The notes: generated by a model not told the origin, from the letters alone. 64,000 nt of DNA from Echinarachnius parma (GCA_037951105.1 JBAMJV010002937.1:62001-126000); one strand, 5' to 3'; counted from the first letter of the stretch, positions 46,940 to 58,412 are shown. A program made the numbers and translations.

Positions 46940-47010
46940 AGGTTGATAAAGTCCGTCTCATAATCGGGAAGTCGTGGGTTCGAATCCCGACCGGGTCTTA
47001 CAAAAGACCA
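46940..47010 (+). mobile_element. tRNA-like (SINE-like) fragment
   Basis: AAAGTCCGTCTCATAATCGG followed by GTCGTGGGTTCGAATCCC is the anticodon arm plus T arm of a tRNA-Met-like sequence with a perfect B box (GGTTCGAATCC). The D arm is absent. It is therefore a SINE head or tRNA-derived relic, not a working tRNA. The antisense translation containing GRDSNPRLPDYE is a common artefact of such sequences. Confidence 0.6.
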
Positions 47011-47181
47011 TGATAACATCGGTAATCATTACCCATAATAATGTCAAGAATTTCTCAAACGACAGCTGCAATGCTAAAGCTGAGTACCGTTTGGAGGGAC
47101 AGGAACATCTCAATTCTGTTGGTCGCACATCCGGGTATTCCGTGACCCCGAGGTCACTCACGCGCTCTCGATCGTACACTG

Positions 47182-47216
47182 CACTGGAGTGAAAACGCTA
47201 TGTTTTCACTCCAGTG
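47182..47216. repeat. 15-bp perfect hairpin
   Basis: CACTGGAGTGAAAAC and its exact complement flank a 5-nt loop (GCTAT). It lies 3' of the SINE-like fragment, at the end of a non-repetitive 170-bp stretch, and could be the border of a larger element. Confidence 0.8.
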
Positions 47217-47857
47217 AGTTACGTGAACAAAACAATGACCCGGAAGTGACGTGATGCCGACCCAGAGAATTAAATCCAAGATCAGACTCATACCCGCACT
47301 GACAACTTCAATATTTATCTACACGTGCGAGTCCTGAACCCCGATTGCACACTCTTAGAAAGGATGATACAGGCCACTAAGATGAGATGCTTTAGGAAAC
47401 TATTTGGTATTTTTTACAGGGATCACATTACAAATGAGAAAGTAAGACATTCGATTAAGCACCACATCGGTCAGTATTAAAGAGGATATAGTAACGGCTG
47501 TAAAAAAAAAGACGTAAACTGAAATGGTATGGCCACGTTTCGAGATCCTGATCAGGACTTACCAAGACAGTTCTACAGAAATGTGTTAAAGGCGGGAGAA
47601 AGAGAGGCAGACAGAGGAAGAGATGAGAGGACAACATCACGGAGCGGTGCTCTGAGAGAGAGAGAGACAAAAGATGACAGAGACAGAGATGGAGGAAGAT
47701 GGTTGGACAATCACTGGTGGCGCTCCTATGTACGATAAGTTAGGCTTAGGCTGCGGGAAAGGTGAGGTGAGAGAGCCATTGCCACCAGCCAGAATCTCAA
47801 CATACATAGAACGGAGAAATATATACAGGGCCTGTTAAACTGGAAATAATAAAGTAG
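47217..47857. other. Non-coding or decayed LINE-like remnant
   Basis: The stretch near 47320-47740 has coding-like texture in several frames (words such as GATGAGATGCTTTAGGAAAC and TGGTATGGCCACGTTTC resemble 3' ends of some LINE reverse transcriptases). Frames are broken and I cannot confirm it. Confidence 0.3.
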
Positions 47858-48215
47858 CTTATATAATTATGTACTTTAAAAAGATGTTATTAGTTGCATT
47901 ATTACTACAGAATAATGTGTGGTTTGGTACTGTAGAACTTGGCGCCACTTCCAGACCACGTGACACATTGACGATATCGTCCGAGGCGCCACAATTCGAA
48001 AATGCCTTGGCATTTGGCAAAGGTATACAGGGACTGTTTTAATGAAAACAGTCTATAAATAAAGAAGCTTACCTATGTAAAGTTTGAACTATTATTATTT
48101 GCATTTTTACTACAAATATGTGGTTTGGTACTGTAGAACGTGGCGCCACTTCCTTAAAGACCACGTGACACAGTGACGATATCGTCCGAGGCGCCATAAT
48201 TTGAAAATGCCTTGG
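47858..48215 (+). repeat. Direct duplication (~200 bp spacing)
   Basis: 47858-48010 and 48055-48215 align: TGTGGTTTGGTACTGTAGAAC, TGGCGCCACTTCC, GACCACGTGACACA, TGACGATATCGTCCGAGGCG and AAAATGCCTTGGCA occur in the same order in both. Each copy contains GACGATATCGTC, a perfect 12-bp palindrome. The second has a 5-bp insertion after CACTTCC. Confidence 0.85.
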
Positions 48216-48279
48216 CAATATCATCGTGTCGTTTCATTATGCAAGTTAGATCTGCGTGTTTGTTTCTGTGTATGTGTGC

Positions 48280-48403
48280 AGGTGTTTGTATATGTATGTG
48301 TGTGTGTGTGTGTGTGTGCGTTTGTACGTGTGCGCGTTTGTTCGTGTGTGTATGTATGTGTGTGTGAGTGTGTGCGGGCATGTTCGTGTGTGTGTGTGTG
48401 TGC

Positions 48404-48486
<83 letters not shown>

Positions 48487-48600
48487 CGTGTGTGTGTGTG
48501 TGTGTGTGTGTGGGTGTGTCTGTGTGTACGTACACGCGCATATACGTGTGTACGTCTGTGCGTGTGTCGGTGTGTTTGTGTGTGCATGTCGGTGGAGAAG
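48280..48600 (+). repeat. Long (TG)n-type microsatellite
   Basis: About 300 bp of TG dinucleotides broken by occasional C or A, with a pure core from about 48409 to 48481. Long cysteine/valine or histidine/threonine frames on both strands are artefacts of it. Confidence 0.98.
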
Positions 48601-48609
48601 GGGAGGGAA

Positions 48610-50300
48610 ACTGCACCAATATTTAGTTTTAGTACCAAACATTTATGCCTTTTTACCCTCGACTTTTCACTTGTCAGCTTACACATATTCGCCAGCATGA
48701 GTTCTTACGGATGTTCCACTTTCTAAAAACAGGCAATTTAGAAGCAAATTAGTTTCAAAGGTGTATGCTAAGATTTTACTTTGAATGTTTAGCTAGCCTT
48801 GATACTATACTAAAACTTACGATTGTCTATTTTTAGTTGTTCCACCATTAAAAAAAAAAGAGATAAGGAAGCAAGAAAATATAGGTCACTTGCGATTAAG
48901 TTCTAACATTGTTAATATGAAAAACATTTTGCTTTCAAATATCCATCTAGCCGTGATACACCGTTACGTAAATTTACGATTTGATGACATGTTTCTATCA
49001 AATAATCCATCAGTTTGAAAACAATCGATACCTATGGATCTTTCCTCTTTTAGCTTATGTCAAACAAGCAAATACGTTCCAACTTTGTTAATGTATGTTA
49101 ATCTTGCTTACGATGTTCAGGTATATAGCCGCGATACCCCTTTCCGTAAATTTGCGATTTGATAACATAATTTAAATTCAGATTTATTTTCACCACTTTG
49201 AAAACAGACATCGCCACGGCGGATCTACTTTGGCGCTACGGGCTTGATGCGGATGGGTCTTAGCCAAGAGTTTAGCGCGCAATCTCCCTGCCGTGTAATT
49301 CAATCACCGATTCCATTTGGAGGGATCAGCGCGCCAAATCTTTCAAGGTATTCTTCCGCTTTAAACATGAAAATTCACTAACAGCCCGGTAATCTTGCTC
49401 CCGTCCGTGTCAACAGCTAGTTTGATTTCTTTCCCTCAGCTTTCAACTACAAAACAATACTCTAAATCATTTATTTTGTATCTATTATATCATCTGTTTT
49501 AGCTCCCCAAATCAGCATATCTATTACTCTAAAACTTTGTAGTTGTTTTCCTTTATCGATCAACCTATTTTTGCATTTTATGAAGTAAAGCTCGCAGCAC
49601 GCTCAAAGGATTTAGTCGTCACACTTGTTGATGCGAGTATACGGCATCTTGTTGTTTAATTTAGAAGCCGTGAAAGGATTTAATATAGACAAGGATTTCC
49701 ATATTTTCTGGAATCAAAGCAACAAATCAGAACCTGACGAATTAATCTGGATATTGATCACGTTGGTGTATTCATCACGTTTAATAGTGACCGCAATAAT
49801 ACAACATTGTAATAATCATTATTAGTTATCAATTTATGAATTGTCATCAGAATCTCGATATGACCAACATTTATTCATTTAGTTAAATCAATCATAATCA
49901 TCTAGGTATTACAAGTTTTGAAACTGTATAACTTTTGGTCTGGACAAATTCGATATCTTCTTATTAGTTTTGATGTGTAAATTTAAATAAAGGAGACGAA
50001 ATCGCTTACAATAGTATTTAGTTGGCTATATGTTCCACGACCCTCCTCCATTTTATTTCTCCCGTCTATAAATATTTCTAAAAGAGTTCACTAATATTTA
50101 TTTATATGACTTCAGCATATTTAATCAAGTTGTAAAGATTAAAGAAAAATCAAACATTACAGACGCTATTTATTCATATCGATATTATACAACATTGTAC
50201 AGTTGCCTAAAATATGTATGGAAGGACTGGTGGTAAGACTACTACTAGCTCGCCAAACAAGAAGATAGCCTTAGAATTATTAGGTCAGTAGTCGATAAGT
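48610..50300. other. Non-coding stretch upstream of the LINE
   Basis: No ORF1-like frame is visible before the LINE. 49190-49375 is a compositionally complex block (GGCGCTACGGGC, AGCGCGCAATC, CAGCGCGCCAAATC) that may be regulatory. Confidence 0.4.
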
Positions 50301-50321
50301 TATTTTATGCAGTAAAACGAG

Positions 50322-53300
50322 ATGGTGATGATAGGCCTACTTAAATTGATAATGACTGCGCTCCTCATTCTCCAATGGAATGCGCAGGGAATGAACGGCC
50401 ATAGTGGAGAATTAATTAATTATTTAAATTCTCAAGAAAAAGTTGTGCATTTGATTTGTATTCAGGAAACTTGGTATGAGGGGAATACTATAATTGATAT
50501 TCCAAATTATTCATGTTTTAGTAAAAATAGAATTAATAAACGTAGAGGTGGATGTGCTATATATATACATACCTCTATTAATTATGAGTATGTGGAAATT
50601 GAAACAGACATAGAAATGCAATTAGTAAATATACATTATAGAGATACTCACTTAGCAGTCGTTAATTATTATAACCCATGCAATGATATAACTAACGACA
50701 TTTTAGATACATTGGTTAAACATGTTAAAAATATAGACAAATTATTGATAGTGGGAGATTTTAATTCCCATAATAGTTTATGGGGAAGTGAAAAAATTGA
50801 TAAAAATGGACGATTGATAGAAGATTTTTTGTTGAAACAGAATTTGGTTATTTTAAATGATGGATCTGGTACACGTCTTGACCCCATTTCGGGGAGAACG
50901 TCATGTTTAGACTTATCCTTGATCTCATCGCGGATAGCCAGTAAGTGCACCTGGTCGGTCTTTGCAGACAAGTTCGGAAGTGACCACTTCCCAGTCTGCA
51001 TTCAATATAGTGTTAATAATATGGAAAAAGAAAAAAAGGATAATCCATTTTTTAGGTGGTCCTTTAAAAAAATGGATTGGACAGCCTTTCATAGATTGAG
51101 TGAAGAAAGGATGAATATTGAAACATTATATGATGATGATGTAAATGTATTTTATGCAAACTTTATGGAATGTTTATATGATATATTAAATGAGTTATTA
51201 AGTAGAAAGAAAGGAAATGGGTGTAATGCAGCAGTCCCATGGTGGACAGAAGAATGTAATGTAAAAATAAAAGCAAGAAATAAGGAAAAAAATAAATTGA
51301 TGAAATTTTGGAGTGTTGAAAATGTTCAATTATATAAAGATAAGAAAAGAGAAGCTCAGTGGACTATACGGCAAGCAAAACGAACCTTTTGGTTAAATTA
51401 TGCCATGAAATTGAATCGTTTTACATCTGTTTCGGAATTATGGAATTTTATTCGAATGTTAAATGGCAATACAGGTAAGAAAGTCAAACAAATGTCGGTA
51501 ATATATAAAGGAGAACAGGTGATAGTAAATGACCAGGATAAAGCTGACGAGTTTGGAGAGTATTTTACATCCATTGGAAACTCAGTTAGTGGTCATAAGA
51601 CTAAGAAGAGAGAAGTGCTTGAAGCGTTTAAGCAAATTGATGGTGAGAAAAGTTGCAATAATACTTTTGATTTGGTAATAAATGAACCATTCACAATGTT
51701 GGAGTTGGAAAATACTTTGAAGGAGAAAAAAGTATCGACTCCTGGGGAAGATGGCATAACTTATGAAATTTACCAAAAAATGTCCAAAATTGCCAAGATG
51801 GTCTTGTTGAATTTATTTAATAAGATATGGAGTACTGGCTTTGTACCAGAACAATGTAAACATGCGATTTTAATTCCTGTATTGAAGTTGAATAAGAATG
51901 CTACTAGGACGTCATCTTACCGACCTATTTCTTTGTTATCTTGTTTTATGAAAATTATGGAGAGTATGGTAAAAGAAAGATTACAATGGTATTTAGATAA
52001 GAATGAAATATTAAACAATAATCAGAGTGGCTTTAGAAAAAATCGAGGCTCTATAGATAATATTGTGCATTTAGAAAATGAGATACAAAGACATTTACGA
52101 GTTGGTATGAAGACTCTAGCAGTATTTATTGACTTAGAAAAAGCTTACGATACCCTGTGGACGAAGGGACTCATTGTTAAGCTTAGTAATATAGGCCTTA
52201 AAGGAAATATTCTTGTTTTCTTAAGGAATTATTTGTTAGACCGTACATTTCAGGTTCAAGTAGGGGAAAGCAAATCCCAAATTATGCACCCTAAAAATGG
52301 CTTACCTCAAGGTAGCATTCTTAGTCCTTTATTGTTTAATGTGATGTTGAAGGATATACCTACGCCCCCTGACATTCATAATTTAGTTTACGCAGATGAC
52401 TGTGTCATATGGAAATCTGGTTATGATATAAAGACAAATACACAATTGATACAAAATTGTATTAATACATTGGATTCATGGTTTTTGTCATGGGGTTTGA
52501 AAATGTCTCTAGAGAAAACAGTTCCTGTCCTCTTTTCTAATAAATCAAATGACGTTATTAAATTATATTTAAGAGAACATGAATTGCTACCTGAAAATCA
52601 GCATAAGTATCTTGGAGTTATATTTGATAAACGCCTTACTTGGCGGCCTCACATAACAGATGTTGCAAATCGGTGTAAACGTAAATTAAATGTAGTCAAG
52701 AGTTTAGCTCATGCTAAATGGAGTGGGGATGCTAAAGAACTTTTGATGGTATATAAATCTCTGATTTTATCAACTATAGATTACGCTTGCGAAGCTTACG
52801 ATTCAGCGGCACCCAGTATTAAAAATATTTTAAATTCAGTTCAGTACCAAAGTTTATATGTATGTGCCGGCGCACGCAAGGGGACATCTCTCAGAGACTT
52901 ACAAGTGGAATTAGGAGAGATGCCCTTAGACTTACGAAGAGAAATGTCATGTTGTAGACTTAAAAAGCGTATTGAAAGTGTAAAAAATCATCCTTTAAAA
53001 GAGGATATCAAAGATTGTTGGCAATTTCATATATATGGAGGTAATAATTCTAGAACAGCCTTTGGCCAACGATCAATGGAATTGATGACAACAATTGACT
53101 TTGAAGTTGAGGAGATGTGTTGCTCCAGAATCCCTTTTTGGCACTTGAACGTACCCTTGATATCAATGGAATTGCAGGATTATATTTGTAAAAGAGACAA
53201 TCAATTGTTTCAAAGGCAAGCAACAATAGAAATGATAAATACAAAATGGAAAAATTATTTGCAAATATATACTGATGGATCCAAATCACCAGAACAGGAG

Positions 53301-54110
53301 AGTGCAGCCGCCGCCTTCTTTGTCCCTTACTATGATTATTCATTATCTAAGAGACTTTCAAATTATACATCCTCTTATAGGGCAGAGATGGCGGCTATTG
53401 TGCTTGCTTTAGAATGGCTATATAATCATCCCAGTTTGTATACGGGGGCAGTCATTTTTAGCGACTCACTAAGTTCTTTACAAGCCATAAATAGTTGCAA
53501 AGACGAATTTCCTGTATACGAAATTTTATATTTGTGTTCACAATTGAAGAATAAAAGGATGCTTGTATATTTTGAATGGATTCCAAGCCATTGTGGTCTA
53601 AATGGTAATGAGATTGTGGATATAGAAGCGAAACGAGGTTTGAACAAAAAAATAGAAATTGATAATAAATTAGCAAGATATGAAGTTAATAGTGTTATAA
53701 AGAAATGGATGTATGCTAAATGGCAGAAAAGATGGGAAGGAACGGAATCATGTCTTAAAGACGTGCAAAAAAATGTTAAGAGTATATATATATGTAAATT
53801 AAATAATAGAAAAAATGAAAGTATTTTGCATTGTTTAAGAATGGGAAACATTGGTTTAAATGTAAATTTATGTGTATTGAAAAAGCACGATACTGGGTAT
53901 TGCCCTAATTGTGAGGGTATATTTGAAACTATTACACATTTTTTGTGTCAGTGCCCAGAGTACATAGTTCAAAGGGCCATGTTGATGGCTGAAACAGGTT
54001 TATATGAGGAAAATAAAATAATGTCTTTGTTAAATTCTTTAGAGCGACCCATCCAACAAGCTCTTGTTGATTATGTGAAAAGAACCGGGAGATTACCCAT
54101 ACTATTCTAG
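50322..54110 (+). CDS. LINE ORF2-type polyprotein: endonuclease, RT, RNase H
   Basis: A 1262-residue frame without stops that nicks target DNA and copies the element RNA onto it. Apurinic-type endonuclease at about 15-228: LQWNAQGMNG, IQET (E49), GDFNSHNSLWG near 145, SDHFPV near 220. RT at about 470-780: YRPISLLSC near 533, GFRKNRG near 570, FIDLEKAYD near 602, LPQGSILSPLLFN near 661, catalytic YADD at 690-693. RNase H at about 980-1105 keeps D985, E1022, D1048, H1090 and D1100. A CX2CX8HX4C finger is at 1194-1211 (CPNCEGIFETITHFLCQC). All catalytic residues are present, so the protein may be active. ATG at 50322 gives a short leader before the endonuclease; a later in-frame ATG near residue 11 is also possible. 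Confidence 0.95.
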   Translation: MVMIGLLKLIMTALLILQWNAQGMNGHSGELINYLNSQEKVVHLICIQETWYEGNTIIDIPNYSCFSKNRINKRRGGCAIYIHTSINYEYVEIETDIEMQLVNIHYRDTHLAVVNYYNPCNDITNDILDTLVKHVKNIDKLLIVGDFNSHNSLWGSEKIDKNGRLIEDFLLKQNLVILNDGSGTRLDPISGRTSCLDLSLISSRIASKCTWSVFADKFGSDHFPVCIQYSVNNMEKEKKDNPFFRWSFKKMDWTAFHRLSEERMNIETLYDDDVNVFYANFMECLYDILNELLSRKKGNGCNAAVPWWTEECNVKIKARNKEKNKLMKFWSVENVQLYKDKKREAQWTIRQAKRTFWLNYAMKLNRFTSVSELWNFIRMLNGNTGKKVKQMSVIYKGEQVIVNDQDKADEFGEYFTSIGNSVSGHKTKKREVLEAFKQIDGEKSCNNTFDLVINEPFTMLELENTLKEKKVSTPGEDGITYEIYQKMSKIAKMVLLNLFNKIWSTGFVPEQCKHAILIPVLKLNKNATRTSSYRPISLLSCFMKIMESMVKERLQWYLDKNEILNNNQSGFRKNRGSIDNIVHLENEIQRHLRVGMKTLAVFIDLEKAYDTLWTKGLIVKLSNIGLKGNILVFLRNYLLDRTFQVQVGESKSQIMHPKNGLPQGSILSPLLFNVMLKDIPTPPDIHNLVYADDCVIWKSGYDIKTNTQLIQNCINTLDSWFLSWGLKMSLEKTVPVLFSNKSNDVIKLYLREHELLPENQHKYLGVIFDKRLTWRPHITDVANRCKRKLNVVKSLAHAKWSGDAKELLMVYKSLILSTIDYACEAYDSAAPSIKNILNSVQYQSLYVCAGARKGTSLRDLQVELGEMPLDLRREMSCCRLKKRIESVKNHPLKEDIKDCWQFHIYGGNNSRTAFGQRSMELMTTIDFEVEEMCCSRIPFWHLNVPLISMELQDYICKRDNQLFQRQATIEMINTKWKNYLQIYTDGSKSPEQESAAAAFFVPYYDYSLSKRLSNYTSSYRAEMAAIVLALEWLYNHPSLYTGAVIFSDSLSSLQAINSCKDEFPVYEILYLCSQLKNKRMLVYFEWIPSHCGLNGNEIVDIEAKRGLNKKIEIDNKLARYEVNSVIKKWMYAKWQKRWEGTESCLKDVQKNVKSIYICKLNNRKNESILHCLRMGNIGLNVNLCVLKKHDTGYCPNCEGIFETITHFLCQCPEYIVQRAMLMAETGLYEENKIMSLLNSLERPIQQALVDYVKRTGRLPILF

Positions 54111-54118
54111 GCCTAAGA

Positions 54119-54360
54119 ATTTTGTTATCGTTTTATTATTATGATAATAAGACGCCCACTTCCACATATGTGGCGGGAGTCCCGATGTGAGAGGTGGGCT
54201 CTGTTATAAAAAAAAAAAAAAAAGGAAATTGTTTATAATTTTTGTATATTTAAATGCATGAAGTTATTTGATTTATTTTTGGTTTCGTCTTATAATTATA
54301 CCATTAAGAGGCCTACGACCACATATGCGGCGGGAGTCCCGATGTGAGAGGTGGGCCTCG
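54119..54360 (+). repeat. Duplicated hairpin module in the LINE 3' tail
   Basis: 54119-54200 and about 54265-54358 are two copies of a segment ending in a stem-loop: CCACAT and ATGTGA pair inside, with GCCCAC/GTGGGC (copy 1) or GAGGCC/GGCCTC (copy 2) outside, around GGCGGGAGTCCCG. The outer stem bases differ between copies yet still pair. Copy 1 is followed by A16 (54208-54223). Either the LINE carries two 3' modules, or it landed in the tail of an older relative. Such 3' hairpins are known to be recognised by some LINE RTs. Confidence 0.8.
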
Positions 54361-56695
54361 GTGAGATATAAAGGAATGTTTATATTGTTGTAATGTATAT
54401 AATGGTATTAATAAACATTTGTAGTGATTTTGTATAATTTTTGATTAATGATACACGTAAAATTATATGCATGCTCAAGCCGGTACAGAGACTGTTAATA
54501 GGATATCTATGCAGGCAACTGAAGACGGTTTTGATCACCATAATAAATTTTGCTCAAAATTAATGACATACAGTATGAAAATATTTAGTAAATTACACCC
54601 TGCACCTTGCACTTTCACTTACAAAGCCCAAAAATGTTTGCTACCTCTGTATGTTCTTGGTTAATATGATTTGTTTTGATTTTATATATAATTTTGTTTG
54701 TTTTTTGGAATCGGATGCAGGTGCAAAGAAAAACGAAGGCGACCAGAGTGCATCTCCATGCATCGGGGGGCCTAGACTGATTCGTCAGTTGAGAAGCCTG
54801 CTCAACGTACCGAGCCGGGTTGGCCCGATGATGCCTTTAATTTTGGTTTTGTTTATTGATGGTCTGAAAACGTTTATGCACTTCAACAAAATATATACAT
54901 ATGTATATAATAATAATAATAATAAAAATATTAAAATAAAGAAAATAAATGAGAAGAATGAAATAATATTTAGTTTTTGGCGAAAATATTCAAATTGAAT
55001 GAACCGCCAATAAACATCAAACAACAACAACAACAACCAGTATGTAACACTCACCTTAATTATTTTGTTGTTTTCACTCTCTTACTACCCTTTTCAGAGA
55101 AAATAAAAAAATACTTAAACAGCAGACATAATTTGGCTGGTACTATGACTGGCGATAATCTCAATTTGTGTCTGCCGTTTTATCGTTAAAACCCCCCTCA
55201 AATCAAACCGGTTCAATTGATCGAGTAAAGTATCCGTCGATCTTCATAATAGATAATGTTTGTGTTTTATTGCCATTTACACCAAATTGCCGTATTGCCG
55301 CCATCGACGGCGATTGTAAAGTTGTTTATCGGTAACACGTACCGGTAACAGACCACCATCCGCGCGCATTCCACCCCAACGCAAGACTTGTAAACAAGCC
55401 AATTGTACAAATTCAATTTCAAGTGGTCACTGAAGAGGCTCGGACCATGGCGGACAAAGGTCCACTAGTGGTCCTATTTTATTCGCTCATTATTTGTCGC
55501 CAGCGATAATTCAATCAGGGCCCGTACGCGTAGAGCGGCTACAGTCCTATTCTTCTCTTCAAGCCCCTCCCATTATCCGATTCTTCTCCCATTCTTCCCC
55601 CATTCTTGGTGTCCTTTCAAGTCAAATTGAATCATCGTTATTAGAGCAATCAGTGGACGCCACCCCGTGTAATGGCCCCTTTCTATACGCGGAGCTTCGC
55701 GACGGAAAACAGACATAAAACACGTAATGGAGCTGTTTGGGAATAAGAAATAAACAGCTTGGTGGAATCTTGCATATAACTGGACAAATATTTGTGTGTT
55801 TAGAATGCATTTTGTCTGCTTAATCATACATTTGTTAACCGGGATTTTCATAACTAAATGCGAAACAGACATAAAACAGCTAAGTTGTTTTCATGTGACT
55901 GGCTAAGATTTGGTGTTACTTGCGTCAACAAATAATATGTTAGTTTTAAAAGTAATATGGAGTTTAAAACGATTTTGTTTGCAATAGTATTTGTCTTTAG
56001 TACTAAATATGATAATATGGCAATACTTATTATGGTCAACAATCATGAAAGCAGCAACAAGTGTGCTGTATAAATTGTAATAAGTTATATTTTGCTTATG
56101 AATAGTGTAAAATGATTAGTTTTCAACTTCCATTGCAATGCAAATCGTATAAAGTTTGATAAGTTCAAGTTGAATCCATCATAGTATAATTTATATCAAC
56201 TATGATTGATCGTTTTAGTATAATCAAATAGTTATAACTTTATATTTTAATAACTTGATACTGTATATAATTGATATCCCTTTACAATTATGTAAATCAT
56301 GAATATTTGATACTTCTATCACATTAAAAATCGTAATTTAAATCTGATCTAGTTTATTTGTTTGCAGTAAAACAAGAATGGGGTAGTTTTGAAATGAAAT
56401 ATTGGAAATGCGGACATACTTTGCAGTTCGAAATAATTGTGTTTATAAAAACACAATCTTACTTTATTGTGATTGTGTAATCGGTTGTATAATCAGAACA
56501 ACTAAATAGTTCATGATTGTATTGTGGATGGATCGATAGTAAAATGTTGGCATATACATTTGGAAAGGGTATTATGTTGACCAACATATCAATTTTGGGG
56601 GTGGTTTATCTATTATGATAACAGGAGACCCTGTTTATTTAACTGTTTGTAATAATTACAACATACTTAGTTCATGTATAGTTATTGTGGCTAAA
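54361..56695. other. Non-coding stretch
   Basis: AT-rich with no gene recognised. 54705-54850 and 55170-55720 are more complex in sequence (for example GCCATCGACGGCGATTG, GTAACACGTACCGGTAAC, CCGTACGCGTAGAGCGG). The second is a fair candidate for a regulatory island of the flanking homeobox gene. Confidence 0.35.
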
Positions 56696-56916
56696 GCCCT
56701 CCGCAAGCAGAGCCGACTCGACCCGATCCGAATGGTTTTCAGTCAGGCTAGAGTCGGTTTCGCTCAGTCGTAGCCGATTCAACATGTTGAATCGGCCTCG
56801 AATGATCTCCGACTGGCTCTTAACCGGCAAAACGGGAGTCATGAGGCAATGTATACTGAGCTGAACCGACGGAAAACCAGTCGGATCGGGTCTAGTCAGC
56901 TTTGTGTGCGGAGGGC
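56696..56916. mobile_element. 221-bp TIR element, copy B
   Basis: Same length and internal sequence as 12315-12535, but with different outermost bases: it starts GCCCTCCGCAAGCAGAGCC and ends with the matching TGTGCGGAGGGC. It shares GAGCCGACTCGACCCGATCC, GGTTTTCAGTCAGGCTAGAG and GCCGATTCAACATGTTGAATC. No coding capacity. Confidence 0.85.
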
Positions 56917-57044
56917 ATATTAAGTCGTACAGAGCGTCCGAGTAATGATTTGGGGATTCTAATTGGTTAATTAAATATACGGTTCATAACAAATACCAGC
57001 CATGACATTCGGGAAAATCATAACAACAAGCTAACGTCCATATC

Positions 57045-57535
57045 AACATTAACAACACCAACATTATCAACATGAACAGCAACAACATCAGCAACATTAA
57101 CAGCATCATCAGCCACAACACCAACACCAACACCAACAACATCAAAATCAACATAATCAACATCAACATCAGCTATAACACCAACAGCACCAAGGAAAAC
57201 AACATCAACATCAGCAACAGCAACATGAACAATAATATCAACACCATCAACAGCAACATGAACAATAATATCAACACCATCAACATCAACAACAACATGA
57301 ACAGCAACATCAGCCACAACAACCCAACAGTATCATGAACAATAATATCAACACCATCAACATCAACAACATGACCAGCGATATCAGCCACAACATCAAC
57401 ATCACCAACAACAACATGAACAAAAACAACATCAATATTAACATCACCTACAACAACATGAACAGCAACATCAGAGTAAACACCAACAACATCGACACAA
57501 ACATCATCAACATGTTAAAAATAAACAAGCAAAAC
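57045..57535 (+). repeat. AAC/ATC trinucleotide low-complexity block
   Basis: About 490 bp almost entirely of CAACA, ATCAAC, ATGAACAGC and ATCAGC triplets, including two near-identical 55-bp segments (ATGAACAATAATATCAACACC at about 57225, 57260 and 57335). Translations rich in Asn/Ile/Ser or Val/Asp/Ala are artefacts. It probably arose by slippage. Confidence 0.9.
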
Positions 57536-57539
57536 AAAT

Positions 57540-58410
57540 GTAATATTTAAGAATGAACATATCAAACACAATGTCATTGTTGTACAATCATCGTAATATA
57601 ATTTATCATTCGTGATAGTTCACATAAAACGGTTTATAATAACTATGTATATTGTATTAACAATATTATAAAAACAATATATCAATCTATACAGGTTTCT
57701 ACTCATTCTAATTCAGCCTAAACATTGAAACCAATCACTGTATAAAAAAAAACACTTTAAACATTTTTTGGTCATCTTTAAATTGAATAAGACTCATACA
57801 TGACACAATTTAACATTATAGTTCCACTAAATCACTCACTTATTTTAGGGGAACATAATTCAATCAAACTTGTGAGTTGTGTACAAAAGTTGTATTTATA
57901 GATATGCTATTCTGACATTTCATACAATAACACACTCAACCGTATTTCCACAAAGTGTGACCAAATTTACATATAGTTTCTCGCCTTTCCACCAAACTCT
58001 GACCAAACTCTATTACAAATGTCTTCATAATCATCCCATGATGATGCTTTTGACATTTAAGAATACAAATATTTATGTTGAAATATACAACATGCGGTAC
58101 TGCAGTTGCCATAGTATCCAGCGAAAGAAGTAGTAGAATTTTTCAATTTCTAAATACAGGTATAACAAATGCATTGATATATAATATATAATTGTAATAT
58201 TTTGATTTCATGTAAGCTTAATTCTTATTCGTTTTAAACCATTTGATGTTGGGTCTTTTTACCAATATTAAATCGTTCCTGAACGAATTAAGAAAAGATA
58301 ATAAATTACATTGTAGTTCATGATACTAAAAACAAAAATATAGTTAACATGTGACCTCCAGTGCAATCATATTCACAGTTTTTGTCAAAATGTCCTCGAA
58401 ATGCTGTTCA
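57540..58410. other. Non-coding stretch, nothing recognised
   Basis: AT-rich with short frames only. Confidence 0.5.
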
Positions 58411-58412
58411 TA

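Larger units (their letters stand above)
50322..54360 (+). mobile_element. Apparently intact LINE (non-LTR retrotransposon, I-like group)
   Basis: One ORF with endonuclease, RT, RNase H and a C-terminal zinc motif, followed by a tail with two hairpin copies and an A16 run. An AP-type endonuclease plus RNase H places it among LINEs with that combination (I, Nimb, Ingi, LOA-type clades); I do not assign the clade. No ORF1 is found upstream, so the copy may be 5'-truncated or belong to a one-ORF lineage. The 5' border and target duplication are not resolved. Confidence 0.88.

Noticed and set aside
46831-47179. Antisense frames with GRDSNPRLPDYE and GFEPTTSRL words
   Set aside because: These are well-known translations of tRNA-derived repeats. 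The plus strand shows the B box responsible.
48154-48726. Several 110-160-residue frames rich in Cys/Val or His/Thr
   Set aside because: They are translations of the (TG)n microsatellite.
54651-54998. 115-residue frame downstream of the LINE
   Set aside because: The middle looks protein-like, but both ends are AT-rich low complexity and no family is recognised.
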